From Fundidesulfovibrio terrae (GTDB lineage Bacteria; Desulfobacterota; Desulfovibrionia; Desulfovibrionales; Desulfovibrionaceae), in contig NZ_JAKZFS010000001.1 in the NCBI RefSeq assembly GCF_022808915.1, positions 698,644 through 762,643 on the forward strand: 64,000 nt of DNA, read 5' to 3'. The notes under the pieces were generated by a model, which searched no databases, was not told the DNA's origin, and saw nothing but the letters and a program-made list of their open reading frames with translations. The number at the start of each line of letters is the position of its first letter. Position 1 is the first letter of the stretch. The position numbers and the translations under genes were made by a program. Of this stretch, positions 42,073 through 52,779 are shown piece after piece.

Positions 42073-43596
42073 ATGTCTTTTAATGGGGGAGTGCTCGTGG
42101 ACGATTCCGTGCAGAACAGCCGTGTACCGGCTGTCGTCTTATTTGAGGAAGCCCTCGCGCCTCCGGAATCCCTCGCCGCCGGGATCGACCTGGAGGAACT
42201 CAAGGCTCGGGGCTGGACGCCTCTGCGCAAGGAAGGCGGCTGGGCCTGGGTTGCCACCTGCCGTGAAGATTCCGCCCAGGTCATCCGCGAAGCCGCGGAA
42301 CTGCTCAAGGTGGGCAGCGTCTCCCTCTCCAAGGCCGATGAAGCCACTGTCCGGCGTTTTATCGAACACGCCCAGGACGTGAACCCCGGCTTTCCCCCTG
42401 TCGCTGGGCGCACCAGCTTGGCCCGGACCAGGACCTTCCTGGCCGCGGTCCGCTCCCAGCTCTCCAGTTACCGCAGCCTGCTCAGCAAGGGCCGCACCGG
42501 CCTGGCCATGCTGCGCACCGGCCTGGCCCTGATCACGGTTTCCCTGGTGCTCGTGAAGGTGTTCGGTACCGGCCTGGCCCTGATCCCGGAGGCCGTCCTG
42601 GCGGTCTGCGGGGGCATCCTGGTCGTGGACGGCCTCATCTGGTACATCCCGGCCCGCCGCCTGGCCCGCCGCAGGCCGTTGAGGGCTCCTGCCCCGCCCG
42701 GGCCGGACATCACCGTTCCCGTCGCCCGGCTCGAAGATGAGCGCATCGCCATTACGCGCACTCCGCCGGTCCCGGGCGCGGGCGGATGGGTCAAGGACTG
42801 CGAGCGCCACTCGCCGGTGATGCGCAGGCGTTTTTTGGCCCTGGAACGCACCGAACTGGCCATGGAGAGGACCCGGCAAGCCTATTTCCGCACCGTCATG
42901 TCCAAGTCCCGCACGGGCATGGCCCTGGTGCGTACAGGCATTTCCCTCTGCGGCCTGGGCATCGCCTTCCTGAGAAGGCTGCACGCGCAGCCGGCCGACG
43001 CGGCGGGGCTCTTTCTGATGGCGGTGGGAGTGGTCCTCACGCTGGAAGGCTTGAGCTGGTATCTGGCCGGGCACGGAGCGGGGAAGACCAGCCTGGACGA
43101 GGCGGAGAGGGCCGGGGAAAAGGGCGGCGCGTGGGGGATGCTCCTGCCGCCCGCGCACGAGGAGCACGACGACCGGCGCTACCGCTGCGTCCCGCTGGTC
43201 GCGCCCGGGTGCAGCCCCGGGATATGGGGGTCGACCGGGCTGGCCCTGGAAAGGACCCTCCTGGCCGAACGGCGCAATGTCATGTCCCGGTTCAGGACGA
43301 GCCTGGCGTGCTCGCGCACCGGGATGGCCTACGTGCGCACCGGCGTCAACTTCGTGGCCGTCGGCCTGGGCCTTCTCCTGACCGGCCCCGGGCACGGCCT
43401 GGCCTGGGTCGTGCTGGAAAGCGTCATCATGGCGGTAGGCGTCCTGCTGCTCGCCGACGGCCTCTACTGGCATCTTCCTGCCCGGCGGGATCGCTGGCAG
43501 CTTCCCTTCTGCGACTGCGAGATGGAAATCGCGGTGCCGGATTACTCCCTGCCCCCCGGGCAGTGGAAAACATTCGAGCTGGGCAATGACCGCTGA
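42073..43596 (+). CDS. membrane protein with three DUF202-like RT-ladder modules
   Basis: The 507-residue protein has three tandem modules (about 113-197, 246-333, 388-472). Each starts with a ladder of heptads carrying Arg-Thr every seven residues, for example ALERTLLAERR then SRFRTSLACSRTGMAYVRTG, and ends with two or three membrane helices and a Trp-Tyr cap (GLIWYIPARR, GLSWYLAG, GLYWHLPARR). This extends the DUF202 pattern, which normally has only the last two heptads. The N-terminal 110 residues resemble half of an MshEN domain (inference). A ten-base overlap with the next gene and the kinase/regulator downstream suggest a signalling role. The exact family is not recognised. Confidence 0.72.
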   Translation: MSFNGGVLVDDSVQNSRVPAVVLFEEALAPPESLAAGIDLEELKARGWTPLRKEGGWAWVATCREDSAQVIREAAELLKVGSVSLSKADEATVRRFIEHAQDVNPGFPPVAGRTSLARTRTFLAAVRSQLSSYRSLLSKGRTGLAMLRTGLALITVSLVLVKVFGTGLALIPEAVLAVCGGILVVDGLIWYIPARRLARRRPLRAPAPPGPDITVPVARLEDERIAITRTPPVPGAGGWVKDCERHSPVMRRRFLALERTELAMERTRQAYFRTVMSKSRTGMALVRTGISLCGLGIAFLRRLHAQPADAAGLFLMAVGVVLTLEGLSWYLAGHGAGKTSLDEAERAGEKGGAWGMLLPPAHEEHDDRRYRCVPLVAPGCSPGIWGSTGLALERTLLAERRNVMSRFRTSLACSRTGMAYVRTGVNFVAVGLGLLLTGPGHGLAWVVLESVIMAVGVLLLADGLYWHLPARRDRWQLPFCDCEMEIAVPDYSLPPGQWKTFELGNDR

Positions 43597-44815
43597 CGCC
43601 GTGCTCTCTGAGGCGACGCGCCCCTACTCCCCGCTTGAGTCGCGCGGGCTTCTCTCCCGCCGGGACCTGGAAGCGGCGGACAAGGCCTGGCTCGCCGACG
43701 CCGTCCACCCCGAGGTGTTCTTCCGGCAGCGGCTCGGCCTGACCCGGGGGGATCTCCGCCAGGCCCTGGGCGAGTATTACAAGCTTCCCGTCCTGGCGTA
43801 CGACGAGCGCCTGCCGATCCCGGAGGATCTGGCCCGGCTGGCCTTCCAGGCCAAGGGGCCTGTTGCGGGGCACTGGTTCCCCGTCTGCCGCGAAAGGGAC
43901 ATGCTGACGTTCGCGGTGAGCGTGTTCGACGATCCGGAAACCATGCGCGAGATCGAAAGCCTCTTCCCCGGGCGGCCGAAGAAATACATGGCCTGCCTGC
44001 GCGAGGAGGTGGAATGGTTCGCCCAGGACTTCGCCATGCGCGACGCCAACGGCCCCGTCGGCGTCCAGCGGACGGCCATGGCCTTCTGGCGAAACACCAT
44101 GGCCCTGTGGCGCACCAAGCTGGCCTGCCAGAGGACGAACCTCGCGTACGGGCGCACCTGGCTCAACGTCATGCGGTGGAGCCTGGGACTGATCGGCATG
44201 GGCAACAGCCTGTTCCGGATGGGGCAGCCTGCCGCGATTCCCCTGCTCCCCTGGATCGCCGTGGCGGTTGGCCTCGGCCTGGGCGCCGTCAGCCTGTGGG
44301 CCTACGTCCGCCAGCGGCGGGCCTGGAAGCACACCTCCGACCAGAGCCTGGTCGAGGCCACCTCCGCCGTGCTGCACTTCCTGGAAGAGTACCATTTCCT
44401 CGATCTGCCGCGCCCCGCGGATCAGGACTCGAAGCAGACCATGCTCGGGCGCCTGGGGGATTGCCTGACGACCTATTCTTCCATAACCATGCCCAGGGGT
44501 GGGTACCGGGAGCGCATCACCCTGGCCCGGGAGCGCAACGTGCTGGCCGCCCAGCGGACCGTGCTGGCCTGTTACCGCACCCTGGCCGCGCGCGCCCGCA
44601 CCGGGCTGGCCTTTTTCCGCACCGGCGTGACCATCCTGAGCCTTGGCCTCGGCCTGCTCAGCTATTTCGGCTTGAGCGCCCAGAGCTCGCTGGATGTCCT
44701 GCTCATAGCGGCCGGCGTGGCGATGATCGCCGACGGAGCCGCCTGGTACTGGCCCGTTCGCAAGGAATATGCCGAAACCCCCCGCTGCATATGGTTCGAC
44801 CAAGATGACGATTAA
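43586..44815 (+). CDS. MshEN-like domain protein with two DUF202-like RT-ladder modules
   Basis: The 409-residue protein begins with an MshEN-like domain (about 20-148): QRLGLTRGDLRQALGEYYKL, then PIPEDLARLAF and LTFAVSVFDDPETM, as in N-termini of type II secretion ATPases that can bind cyclic di-GMP; binding here is untested. Two RT-ladder modules follow (about 160-246 and 308-392): WRTKLACQRTNLAYGRTWLN and QRTVLACYRTLAARARTGLA, each with membrane helices and a Trp-rich end (DGAAWYWPVR). It is a paralogue of the upstream protein. Its stop lies inside the start region of the kinase gene. Confidence 0.72.
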   Translation: MTADAVLSEATRPYSPLESRGLLSRRDLEAADKAWLADAVHPEVFFRQRLGLTRGDLRQALGEYYKLPVLAYDERLPIPEDLARLAFQAKGPVAGHWFPVCRERDMLTFAVSVFDDPETMREIESLFPGRPKKYMACLREEVEWFAQDFAMRDANGPVGVQRTAMAFWRNTMALWRTKLACQRTNLAYGRTWLNVMRWSLGLIGMGNSLFRMGQPAAIPLLPWIAVAVGLGLGAVSLWAYVRQRRAWKHTSDQSLVEATSAVLHFLEEYHFLDLPRPADQDSKQTMLGRLGDCLTTYSSITMPRGGYRERITLARERNVLAAQRTVLACYRTLAARARTGLAFFRTGVTILSLGLGLLSYFGLSAQSSLDVLLIAAGVAMIADGAAWYWPVRKEYAETPRCIWFDQDDD

Positions 44816-46217
44816 AAAGACGCTCATCCTGCACGGAGCCATCATCATCGGGCTCCTCGTCCTGACCGGGGTGTTCGCCGTCCGGGACGTGGGCAACCTG
44901 AGCGCCTCCAGCCGGTACATGGAGATACAGGAGCGGCTCAACTCGTCCTTCCTCGAGATGCGCCTTTCCGAGAAGAACTACTTCCTGTTCAAGGACGACC
45001 TCGCCATCGACGACATCCTGGTCATGGTCCAGGCCGCCGGCGAAACTCTGGACAGCCTCAACCAGGACATGGTCCGGGCCATCGGACTGCAGAAATACCA
45101 GGACCTGCGGCTCGCCCTGGGACAATACCGGCAACAGGTCGAACGCATCGCCACCGGCAAGAGCAGGGACGAGGCCTCGGAGAACATCCTCCGGGAGGCG
45201 GGCAGGCGGCTCATGGAGGTGTCCAACCGCCTCACCGAGGACGAGCGGACCAAGATCGGCGCTCTCATAACCAAGACCAAGCAGGGCATGCTCGCGTCCT
45301 TCCTCCTGATCCTGATCCTGGCCGTGTTCTTCACGCCGTTGATCTACCGCCGGATTCTCGCCTCCCTGAACAAGGTGAGCCAGCTGGCCATGGACATCTC
45401 CGAGGGCCGTTTCCGCAAGATCGACGGCCCTGTGTCCAGCGACGAACTGGGGGCCGTCATCAGGGCCATGAACACCATGTCGGAGCAACTGCGCCTGCGC
45501 GAGGACGAGCTCGTCCAATCCAGGAAGCTCAACTCCCTGGGCATCCTCACCGCCGGCGTGGCGCACGAGATCACCAACCCCCTCAACAACATCTCCATGA
45601 TCGCCCAGACATACGAGGCCGTGTACGACATCCTCCCCCGGGAGGAGCGTATCGGCTTCATGCGCAAGGTCACGGCGGAATGCGAGCGGATCCAGGCCAT
45701 CGTCATCAACCTCCTGGATTTCGCCAAGCCCAAGGTGGCCTCCTTCCTGTGCGGGGATGTGAACGATGTCGTCAGGCGGACGCTGCAGCTGGTCCGGAAC
45801 ATGCTCGACGTGTCGAACATCGAGGTCGTCCTGGACTTGGCCGAGGGCCTGCCGTGCGTGCGCATGGACGAACACCAGATCTGCCAGGTGTTCGTGAACA
45901 TCATCACCAACGCCATCCAGGCAATGTCCCCCGGGCAGACCCTGGCCATCAGGACCAAGCCTGCCCCGGGGTATGAGGGCGTCGTCATCGATTTCCAGGA
46001 TACGGGAAAGGGTATTCCTCCGGAAATACTGAGCAACATCTTCGATCCCTTCTTCTCCACCAAGGGGGTGGACGGGACCGGGCTCGGGCTTTCCGTCAGC
46101 TACGGGATCATCAAGAACCACCTTGGGACGATCACCGCGCAAAGCGAAGTGAACAAGGGAACCACCTTCGAAATTGTGCTTCCGGCCGCGAAACCGATGG
46201 AGGATGACGATGAGTAA
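44805..46217 (+). CDS. membrane sensor histidine kinase
   Basis: A 470-residue kinase with helices at about 8-26 and 163-181 bounding a periplasmic helical sensor domain, a HAMP region (about 182-235), a HisKA domain with phosphorylated His 254 (GVAHEITNPLNNI) and a HATPase domain (DTGKGIPPEI, GTGLGLSVSYGI). ATG 44805 is chosen because the signal helix begins there; it overlaps the previous gene by eleven bases. The response regulator overlaps its end by eight bases. The DUF202-like proteins upstream may supply or receive its signal. Confidence 0.9.
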   Translation: MTIKKTLILHGAIIIGLLVLTGVFAVRDVGNLSASSRYMEIQERLNSSFLEMRLSEKNYFLFKDDLAIDDILVMVQAAGETLDSLNQDMVRAIGLQKYQDLRLALGQYRQQVERIATGKSRDEASENILREAGRRLMEVSNRLTEDERTKIGALITKTKQGMLASFLLILILAVFFTPLIYRRILASLNKVSQLAMDISEGRFRKIDGPVSSDELGAVIRAMNTMSEQLRLREDELVQSRKLNSLGILTAGVAHEITNPLNNISMIAQTYEAVYDILPREERIGFMRKVTAECERIQAIVINLLDFAKPKVASFLCGDVNDVVRRTLQLVRNMLDVSNIEVVLDLAEGLPCVRMDEHQICQVFVNIITNAIQAMSPGQTLAIRTKPAPGYEGVVIDFQDTGKGIPPEILSNIFDPFFSTKGVDGTGLGLSVSYGIIKNHLGTITAQSEVNKGTTFEIVLPAAKPMEDDDE

Positions 46218-46590
46218 GCCGACGGTCATGGTTATCGACGACGAGAAAATCGTGGGGGACATGTCCAAGTACCATCTCGAGGCCGCCGGTTTCGAGGTCG
46301 AGACGTTCATCGACCCCGCCAAGGCGCTGGAGCGTTTCAAGGAGAAGCACTTCGACGTGGTGGTCACCGACCTGAAGATGAAGAATATCGACGGCATGGA
46401 GGTGCTCAAGGTCGTGAAGCAGGCCTCCCCCAGGACCCAGGTGATCATGATCACGGCCTTCGCGCACCTGAATACCGCCATCGAGGCCCTTCGCGGGCAG
46501 GTTTTCGACTTCTTCCCGAAACCGTTCAAGATCAAGGATTTCGTCGCGTCGGTGAGCCGGGCGCTCGAAAGCGTTCCGCCCGCCGCCTGA
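46210..46590 (+). CDS. single-domain response regulator
   Basis: A 126-residue receiver without an output domain. The acidic pocket is DDE at 10-12, the phosphorylated aspartate is D54 (VVVTDLKM), the threonine is in MITAFAH and the lysine in PKPFK. Such CheY-like regulators act through protein contacts. It overlaps the cognate kinase gene by eight bases and ends the operon. Its target may be one of the DUF202-like proteins, since no DNA-binding protein is encoded with it (inference). Confidence 0.9.
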   Translation: MSKPTVMVIDDEKIVGDMSKYHLEAAGFEVETFIDPAKALERFKEKHFDVVVTDLKMKNIDGMEVLKVVKQASPRTQVIMITAFAHLNTAIEALRGQVFDFFPKPFKIKDFVASVSRALESVPPAA

Positions 46591-46832
46591 CGCAACGGGT
46601 GCGGGCGCGCTCCCGCGTGACGGATGAACCCGCGCCGGCGTGCCGATTCTGCCCCTCGCGCCAGGCCGGAGGCCTGGGTGCCCCAAGCCGAACCGGATCT
46701 GGGGCGGCTTTCGCGCCTGCTGGCGTGGGAGGCCGTCAGCAGGGACGACAACTTTGCCATGTGTTGGGGGGGGACGCCCCAGCTCACCATTGGGGGGTTC
46801 CCCGGACAGACTTTTTCCGTTAGGAAAAACGC

Positions 46833-47987
46833 ATGGCTGGAAAAATCCTGAATCCGGGTGCTTCCGACGCCCTCTGCAGCGTGGCTTCGGCCGGGGGCGG
46901 CGTGCTCGTGACCCTGTCGGGCACGTGGGACATGGGGGCCACCGTCCCGGGTGCGGCGGACGCGAAGCGCCTGCTCGCGGCCTCCCCCAAGCCCGGAGCG
47001 TTGCGCTTCGACTCGTCCGGCCTTGGCGCCTGGGACAGCCGGCTGCTGATCTTCTGCCGGTCGCTTCTGGCCCTGGCCCGGGCAAGCTCCGTTCCCGCCG
47101 ACCTGTCGGGCCTGCCCGAGGGGGCCCGCGCGCTCCTGGAGCTGGCGGAAAAGGTGCCCGAGCGCACGGGCGCGGCCTCCTCCAAGGCCCGCGAGCCGTT
47201 CCTGTCCCGGATCGGCGCCTGGTGCCTCGAAGCGTGGCACGGCATTCCCGACCTTCTCGAATTCGTCGGCGACGTCACCCTGGCCTGCGTGAACCTGGTG
47301 CGGGGCAGGGCGGTGTTCCAAGCCTCGGGGCTTACGCTCCTCATGCGCCAGGTCGGCGTGGACGCCCTGCCCATCGTCTCGCTCATCAGCCTTCTCGTGG
47401 GCCTGATCCTGGCCTTCGTGGCCTCCATCCAGCTGCTTCAGTTCGGGGCCCAGATATACGTCTCCACCATCGTGGGCATCTCCATGATCCGGGTCATGGG
47501 AGCCATCATGACCGGCATCATCATGGCCGGCCGCACCGGGGCCGCCTTCGCCGCCGAGCTCGGCACCATGCAGGTCAACGAGGAGATCGACGCCCTGCGC
47601 ACCTTCGGCTTCTCCCCGGCTGAGTTCCTGGTGATGCCGCGCATGCTGGCGCTGGTGCTGATGATGCCTCTTCTGTGCGTCTACGCCGACCTCATGGGCG
47701 TGCTGGGCGGATTCGTCGTGGGCGTGGCCATGCTCGGCATCAACCCCGAGCTGTACCTGTCCCAGACCTTCCACTCCATCCCCTTGGCCAACTTCTGGAT
47801 CGGGCTGACCCACAGCATGGTGTTCGGCGTGCTGGTGGCCCTGGCCGGGTGCTACCGGGGCATGCGCTGCGGACGCAGCGCCATGGGCGTGGGCCAGGCC
47901 ACGACTTCCGCCGTGGTCACGGGCATCCTCAGCATCGTGGTGGCCACGGCCGTGCTCACCTGGCTGTGCAACATTCTGGGCATCTGA
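46833..47987 (+). CDS. mlaE: MlaE-family lipid ABC transporter permease with N-terminal STAS-like domain
   Basis: A 384-residue permease. Residues 135-384 match MlaE: five or six helices with SLISLLVGLILAFVASIQL and the loop GRTGAAFAAELGTMQVNEEI. The first 130 residues are soluble and resemble a STAS domain (LVTLSGTWDM, RFDSSGLGAWDS), in MlaB position. In E. coli the STAS protein MlaB is separate; here it is fused to the permease. The next genes encode ATPase, MCE protein and lipoprotein, so it belongs to an inner-membrane phospholipid transport complex. Confidence 0.88.
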   Translation: MAGKILNPGASDALCSVASAGGGVLVTLSGTWDMGATVPGAADAKRLLAASPKPGALRFDSSGLGAWDSRLLIFCRSLLALARASSVPADLSGLPEGARALLELAEKVPERTGAASSKAREPFLSRIGAWCLEAWHGIPDLLEFVGDVTLACVNLVRGRAVFQASGLTLLMRQVGVDALPIVSLISLLVGLILAFVASIQLLQFGAQIYVSTIVGISMIRVMGAIMTGIIMAGRTGAAFAAELGTMQVNEEIDALRTFGFSPAEFLVMPRMLALVLMMPLLCVYADLMGVLGGFVVGVAMLGINPELYLSQTFHSIPLANFWIGLTHSMVFGVLVALAGCYRGMRCGRSAMGVGQATTSAVVTGILSIVVATAVLTWLCNILGI

Positions 47988-47994
47988 GGCGGGC

Positions 47995-48768
47995 ATGACG
48001 GAGCAGACCACGCAAACACCCCGGCCGGGCATCGTCGTGAAGGACCTGACCATGGCCTATGGGGACTTCGTGCTCATGCGCGGCCTCAACTTCACGGTGA
48101 ACCGGGGGGACGTGTTCATCATCATGGGCGGCAGCGGCTGCGGCAAGAGCACCCTGCTACGCGTGCTGGTGGGCCTCAAGGAGCCTGCCCAGGGCAAGGT
48201 GCTCTACGGGGGGGACGAAAGCCTCTGGGACGCGGACGAGGCGGCCAGGACGCGCATCCTTCGCCGCACCGGGCTTCTTTTCCAGAGCGGCGCGCTCTTC
48301 AGCTCCATGACCCTGGCCGAGAACATCGCCCTGCCGCTCAAGCAGTACACCAGGCTCTCCGACGCCGAAATACGCGACATGGCCTCGTTCAAGCTGGCCC
48401 TGGTGGGGCTGGCCGGATTCGAGAACTACTATCCTTCCCAGATCAGCGGCGGCATGTGCAAGCGGGCCGGGCTGGCCAGGGCCATGGCCCTGGACCCGGA
48501 CATCCTCTTCTTCGACGAGCCCTCGGCAGGGCTCGACCCGGTGAGTGCCCGCCTGCTGGACGACCTGATCCTGGAACTGCGCGACAGCCTTCAGGCCACC
48601 TTCGTGGTGGTCACCCACGAGTTGGCCAGCATCTTCGCCATCGGCAGCAATTCCGTGTTTCTCGACGTGGGCACCCGCACCATGACCGCCAGCGGTAACC
48701 CCACGCATCTTCTTGAAACATCTCAAGATCCAGCCCTGCGCCACTTCCTGACCAGGGGCGAGGAGTAG
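47995..48768 (+). CDS. mlaF: MlaF-family ABC ATPase
   Basis: The 257-residue ATPase has Walker A GGSGCGKST, the signature ISGGMCKRAGLARA typical of MlaF, Walker B ILFFDEPSAGLDP and switch histidine VVTHE. It powers the MlaE permease encoded seven bases upstream. The transport direction of such systems is debated; phospholipid movement between outer and inner membranes is the known role. Confidence 0.9.
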   Translation: MTEQTTQTPRPGIVVKDLTMAYGDFVLMRGLNFTVNRGDVFIIMGGSGCGKSTLLRVLVGLKEPAQGKVLYGGDESLWDADEAARTRILRRTGLLFQSGALFSSMTLAENIALPLKQYTRLSDAEIRDMASFKLALVGLAGFENYYPSQISGGMCKRAGLARAMALDPDILFFDEPSAGLDPVSARLLDDLILELRDSLQATFVVVTHELASIFAIGSNSVFLDVGTRTMTASGNPTHLLETSQDPALRHFLTRGEE

Positions 48769-48819
48769 GGCCATGCCAAGCAACCGCACGTGCAGACGCA
48801 CACAAGAGGAGCTCCGGTC

Positions 48820-49827
48820 GTGAGCGCGAAATCGAACAAAACCATGATCGGCCTGTTCGTGCTGGGCGCGGCGCTTCTGGCTGTCGCGGCCATGGCCGCA
48901 TTCGGCTCGGGCATGTTCTTCACCAAGAAGATGACGGCCATCATGTTCTTCGACGGGTCCGTGTCCGGGCTCGAAGTGGGGTCTCCGGTCATCTTCCGGG
49001 GGGTCCCGCTGGGCTCGGTCAAGGACGTGCGCATCGAGGCCGATCCCACCGGGCTCAAGTTCGCCATCCCCGTGGTTGTCGAGATCGTGGGCGGCAAGGT
49101 GAACCTGCAGAAGGCAGGAGCGGCGGAAGGGGAAACGCTTCTCGAGGCGCGCAAGCAGAGCCCGAAGGCACTCGTGCAGGCCCTGATCGACAAGGGCCTG
49201 CGCGCACAGCTCGTGACCCAGAGCTTCGTCACCGGCCAGCTGGCCGTGTCCCTGGACATGCGCCCGGACACGCCGGTCAGGCTGCACGGCGACGGCGACG
49301 ACCTGGAAATACCCACCATCCCCTCTGAATTCGAGAAGCTGACCCAGACCTTGAAGTCGCTCCCCCTGGAGGAATTGGTGGCCCACCTGTTGAGCGCGGT
49401 CAACGGCGTGGAGCGCCTGGTCAACTCGCCCGAGACGGCCAAGATTCCCGCCAAGATCGACACCGCCCTGACCTCCGGGACGCAGCTGGTGGACGACCTG
49501 CGGGGCAGGGTGGACGGGCTGGCCAAGAACCTGGAACAGGCCGTGCGCAGCTACAACGAGCTGGCCGTGAACCTGGACCAGCGCACCGACAAGCTGACCG
49601 CCTCCACGCGCAAGACCCTGGACTCCCTGGACGGGGCCGTGGCCGACGGCAAGAGCGCCCTGACCAAGTTCCAGAAGGTGGTCAGCCCGGATGCCGCCAC
49701 CGTGGTGGAACTGAACCGCGCCCTGGCCGAGATCGCCCAGGCCGCCAAGGCCATCAGGGGCCTGGCGGATTATCTTGAGCGCCACCCCGAAGCCCTCATC
49801 CAGGGCAAGGGCGGCAACAGGAGATAG
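48820..49827 (+). CDS. mlaD: MlaD-like MCE-domain lipid-binding protein
   Basis: A 335-residue protein with one N-terminal helix (about 10-32), an MCE domain (about 40-150: DGSVSGLEVGSPVIFRGVPL and GLRAQLVTQSFVTGQ) and a long helical C-terminal region. It should form the periplasmic hexameric lipid channel on top of MlaE. GTG 48820 is chosen because GAGGAG precedes it; an upstream ATG at 48790 would add residues with no ribosome site. It is longer than E. coli MlaD, as is common outside Enterobacteria. Confidence 0.88.
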   Translation: MSAKSNKTMIGLFVLGAALLAVAAMAAFGSGMFFTKKMTAIMFFDGSVSGLEVGSPVIFRGVPLGSVKDVRIEADPTGLKFAIPVVVEIVGGKVNLQKAGAAEGETLLEARKQSPKALVQALIDKGLRAQLVTQSFVTGQLAVSLDMRPDTPVRLHGDGDDLEIPTIPSEFEKLTQTLKSLPLEELVAHLLSAVNGVERLVNSPETAKIPAKIDTALTSGTQLVDDLRGRVDGLAKNLEQAVRSYNELAVNLDQRTDKLTASTRKTLDSLDGAVADGKSALTKFQKVVSPDAATVVELNRALAEIAQAAKAIRGLADYLERHPEALIQGKGGNRR

Positions 49828-49830
49828 ACC

Positions 49831-50436
49831 ATGCACCGCAAAGCACAGTTTTCCGTGACCCTCCTGGCCTGCCTGGCCCTCATGCTTCCCCTGCTGGGCG
49901 CGTGCGGCAAGAGCGCCCCGACCCGCTTCTACTCCCTGGCCGCCGAGGCCCCGGAGCCTGAGCAGAAACCGGCCGGTCCCTGCTACAGCCTGGGCATCGG
50001 GCCGGTGGACACCCCCGCCTACCTGGACCGCACCCAGATCGTGACCCGTGGCGAGGGCAACCGCATGCTCCTGGCCGAGTTCGACCAGTGGATCGAGCCG
50101 GTCCAGGCCAACTTCTCCCGCGCCCTCACCGACGCGCTCTCGCGCATGGTCTGCGCCCGGCCGGTCATGGGCTACCCCTGGCCGGGCGGCGTGCGGCCGG
50201 ACTACCAGGTGGCCGTGCAGGTACGCACCTTCGACGGTTCCCTGGGCAAGGACGCGCTCCTGCACGCGGACTGGTCCATCGCCGACAAGGACGGTCGCGT
50301 GCTCGCCTGGAAGAGCTCCGTGCTGCGCGAGCCCTGCGCGGGCATCGACCACGCGGCCCTGGTGGCCGCCCAGGGCCGACTGGTTGACCGCTTCGCCAAG
50401 GAAGTGGCCGCTGCGCTCTCCTCGATTGCCCGGTAG
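49831..50436 (+). CDS. PqiC-like ABC transport auxiliary lipoprotein
   Basis: A 201-residue lipoprotein: lipobox LLGAC with Cys about 25, then the family opening RFYSLAAEAP and LGIGPVDTPAYLDRTQIV, as in PqiC/YmbA proteins that link MCE systems with the outer membrane. It follows the MCE gene by three bases. The domain has a central beta-sheet and two cysteines (VCARP, EPCAG) that could pair. Confidence 0.82.
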   Translation: MHRKAQFSVTLLACLALMLPLLGACGKSAPTRFYSLAAEAPEPEQKPAGPCYSLGIGPVDTPAYLDRTQIVTRGEGNRMLLAEFDQWIEPVQANFSRALTDALSRMVCARPVMGYPWPGGVRPDYQVAVQVRTFDGSLGKDALLHADWSIADKDGRVLAWKSSVLREPCAGIDHAALVAAQGRLVDRFAKEVAAALSSIAR

Positions 50437-50558
50437 AAAAATGTGCGGGCAAGTCCCCGCGAGATGCAAGGATGGGCTTCCTAATCGCGACGAATGCGTG
50501 CTAATGTGTTCGTCCGTGCTCGGTTTCGTCCAGGGCGCACGGTTTCACCGGGAGGAGT

Positions 50559-52700
<2,142 letters not shown>

Positions 52701-52779
52701 CATGGCTGACGTTCCAGGCCGGGGCGATTCCAGCGAGACTCCCCGGAGAGCATCCGGAGCGTGCCCGGGCAGCCGCCCC

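Noticed and set aside
46624-46851. A 75-codon frame between the response regulator and mlaE
   Set aside because: No ribosome site, overlap with the mlaE start, and no recognisable pattern.
44703-48053. An 1116-codon open frame on the minus strand opposite the kinase, regulator and Mla genes
   Set aside because: It is antisense to several convincing genes, has a biased Gly/His/Gln/Val/Arg composition from GC-rich third positions, and shows no domain.
48157-50469. A 770-codon minus-strand open frame opposite mlaF, mlaD and the lipoprotein gene
   Set aside because: It is a shadow of three recognised genes with no recognisable protein pattern.
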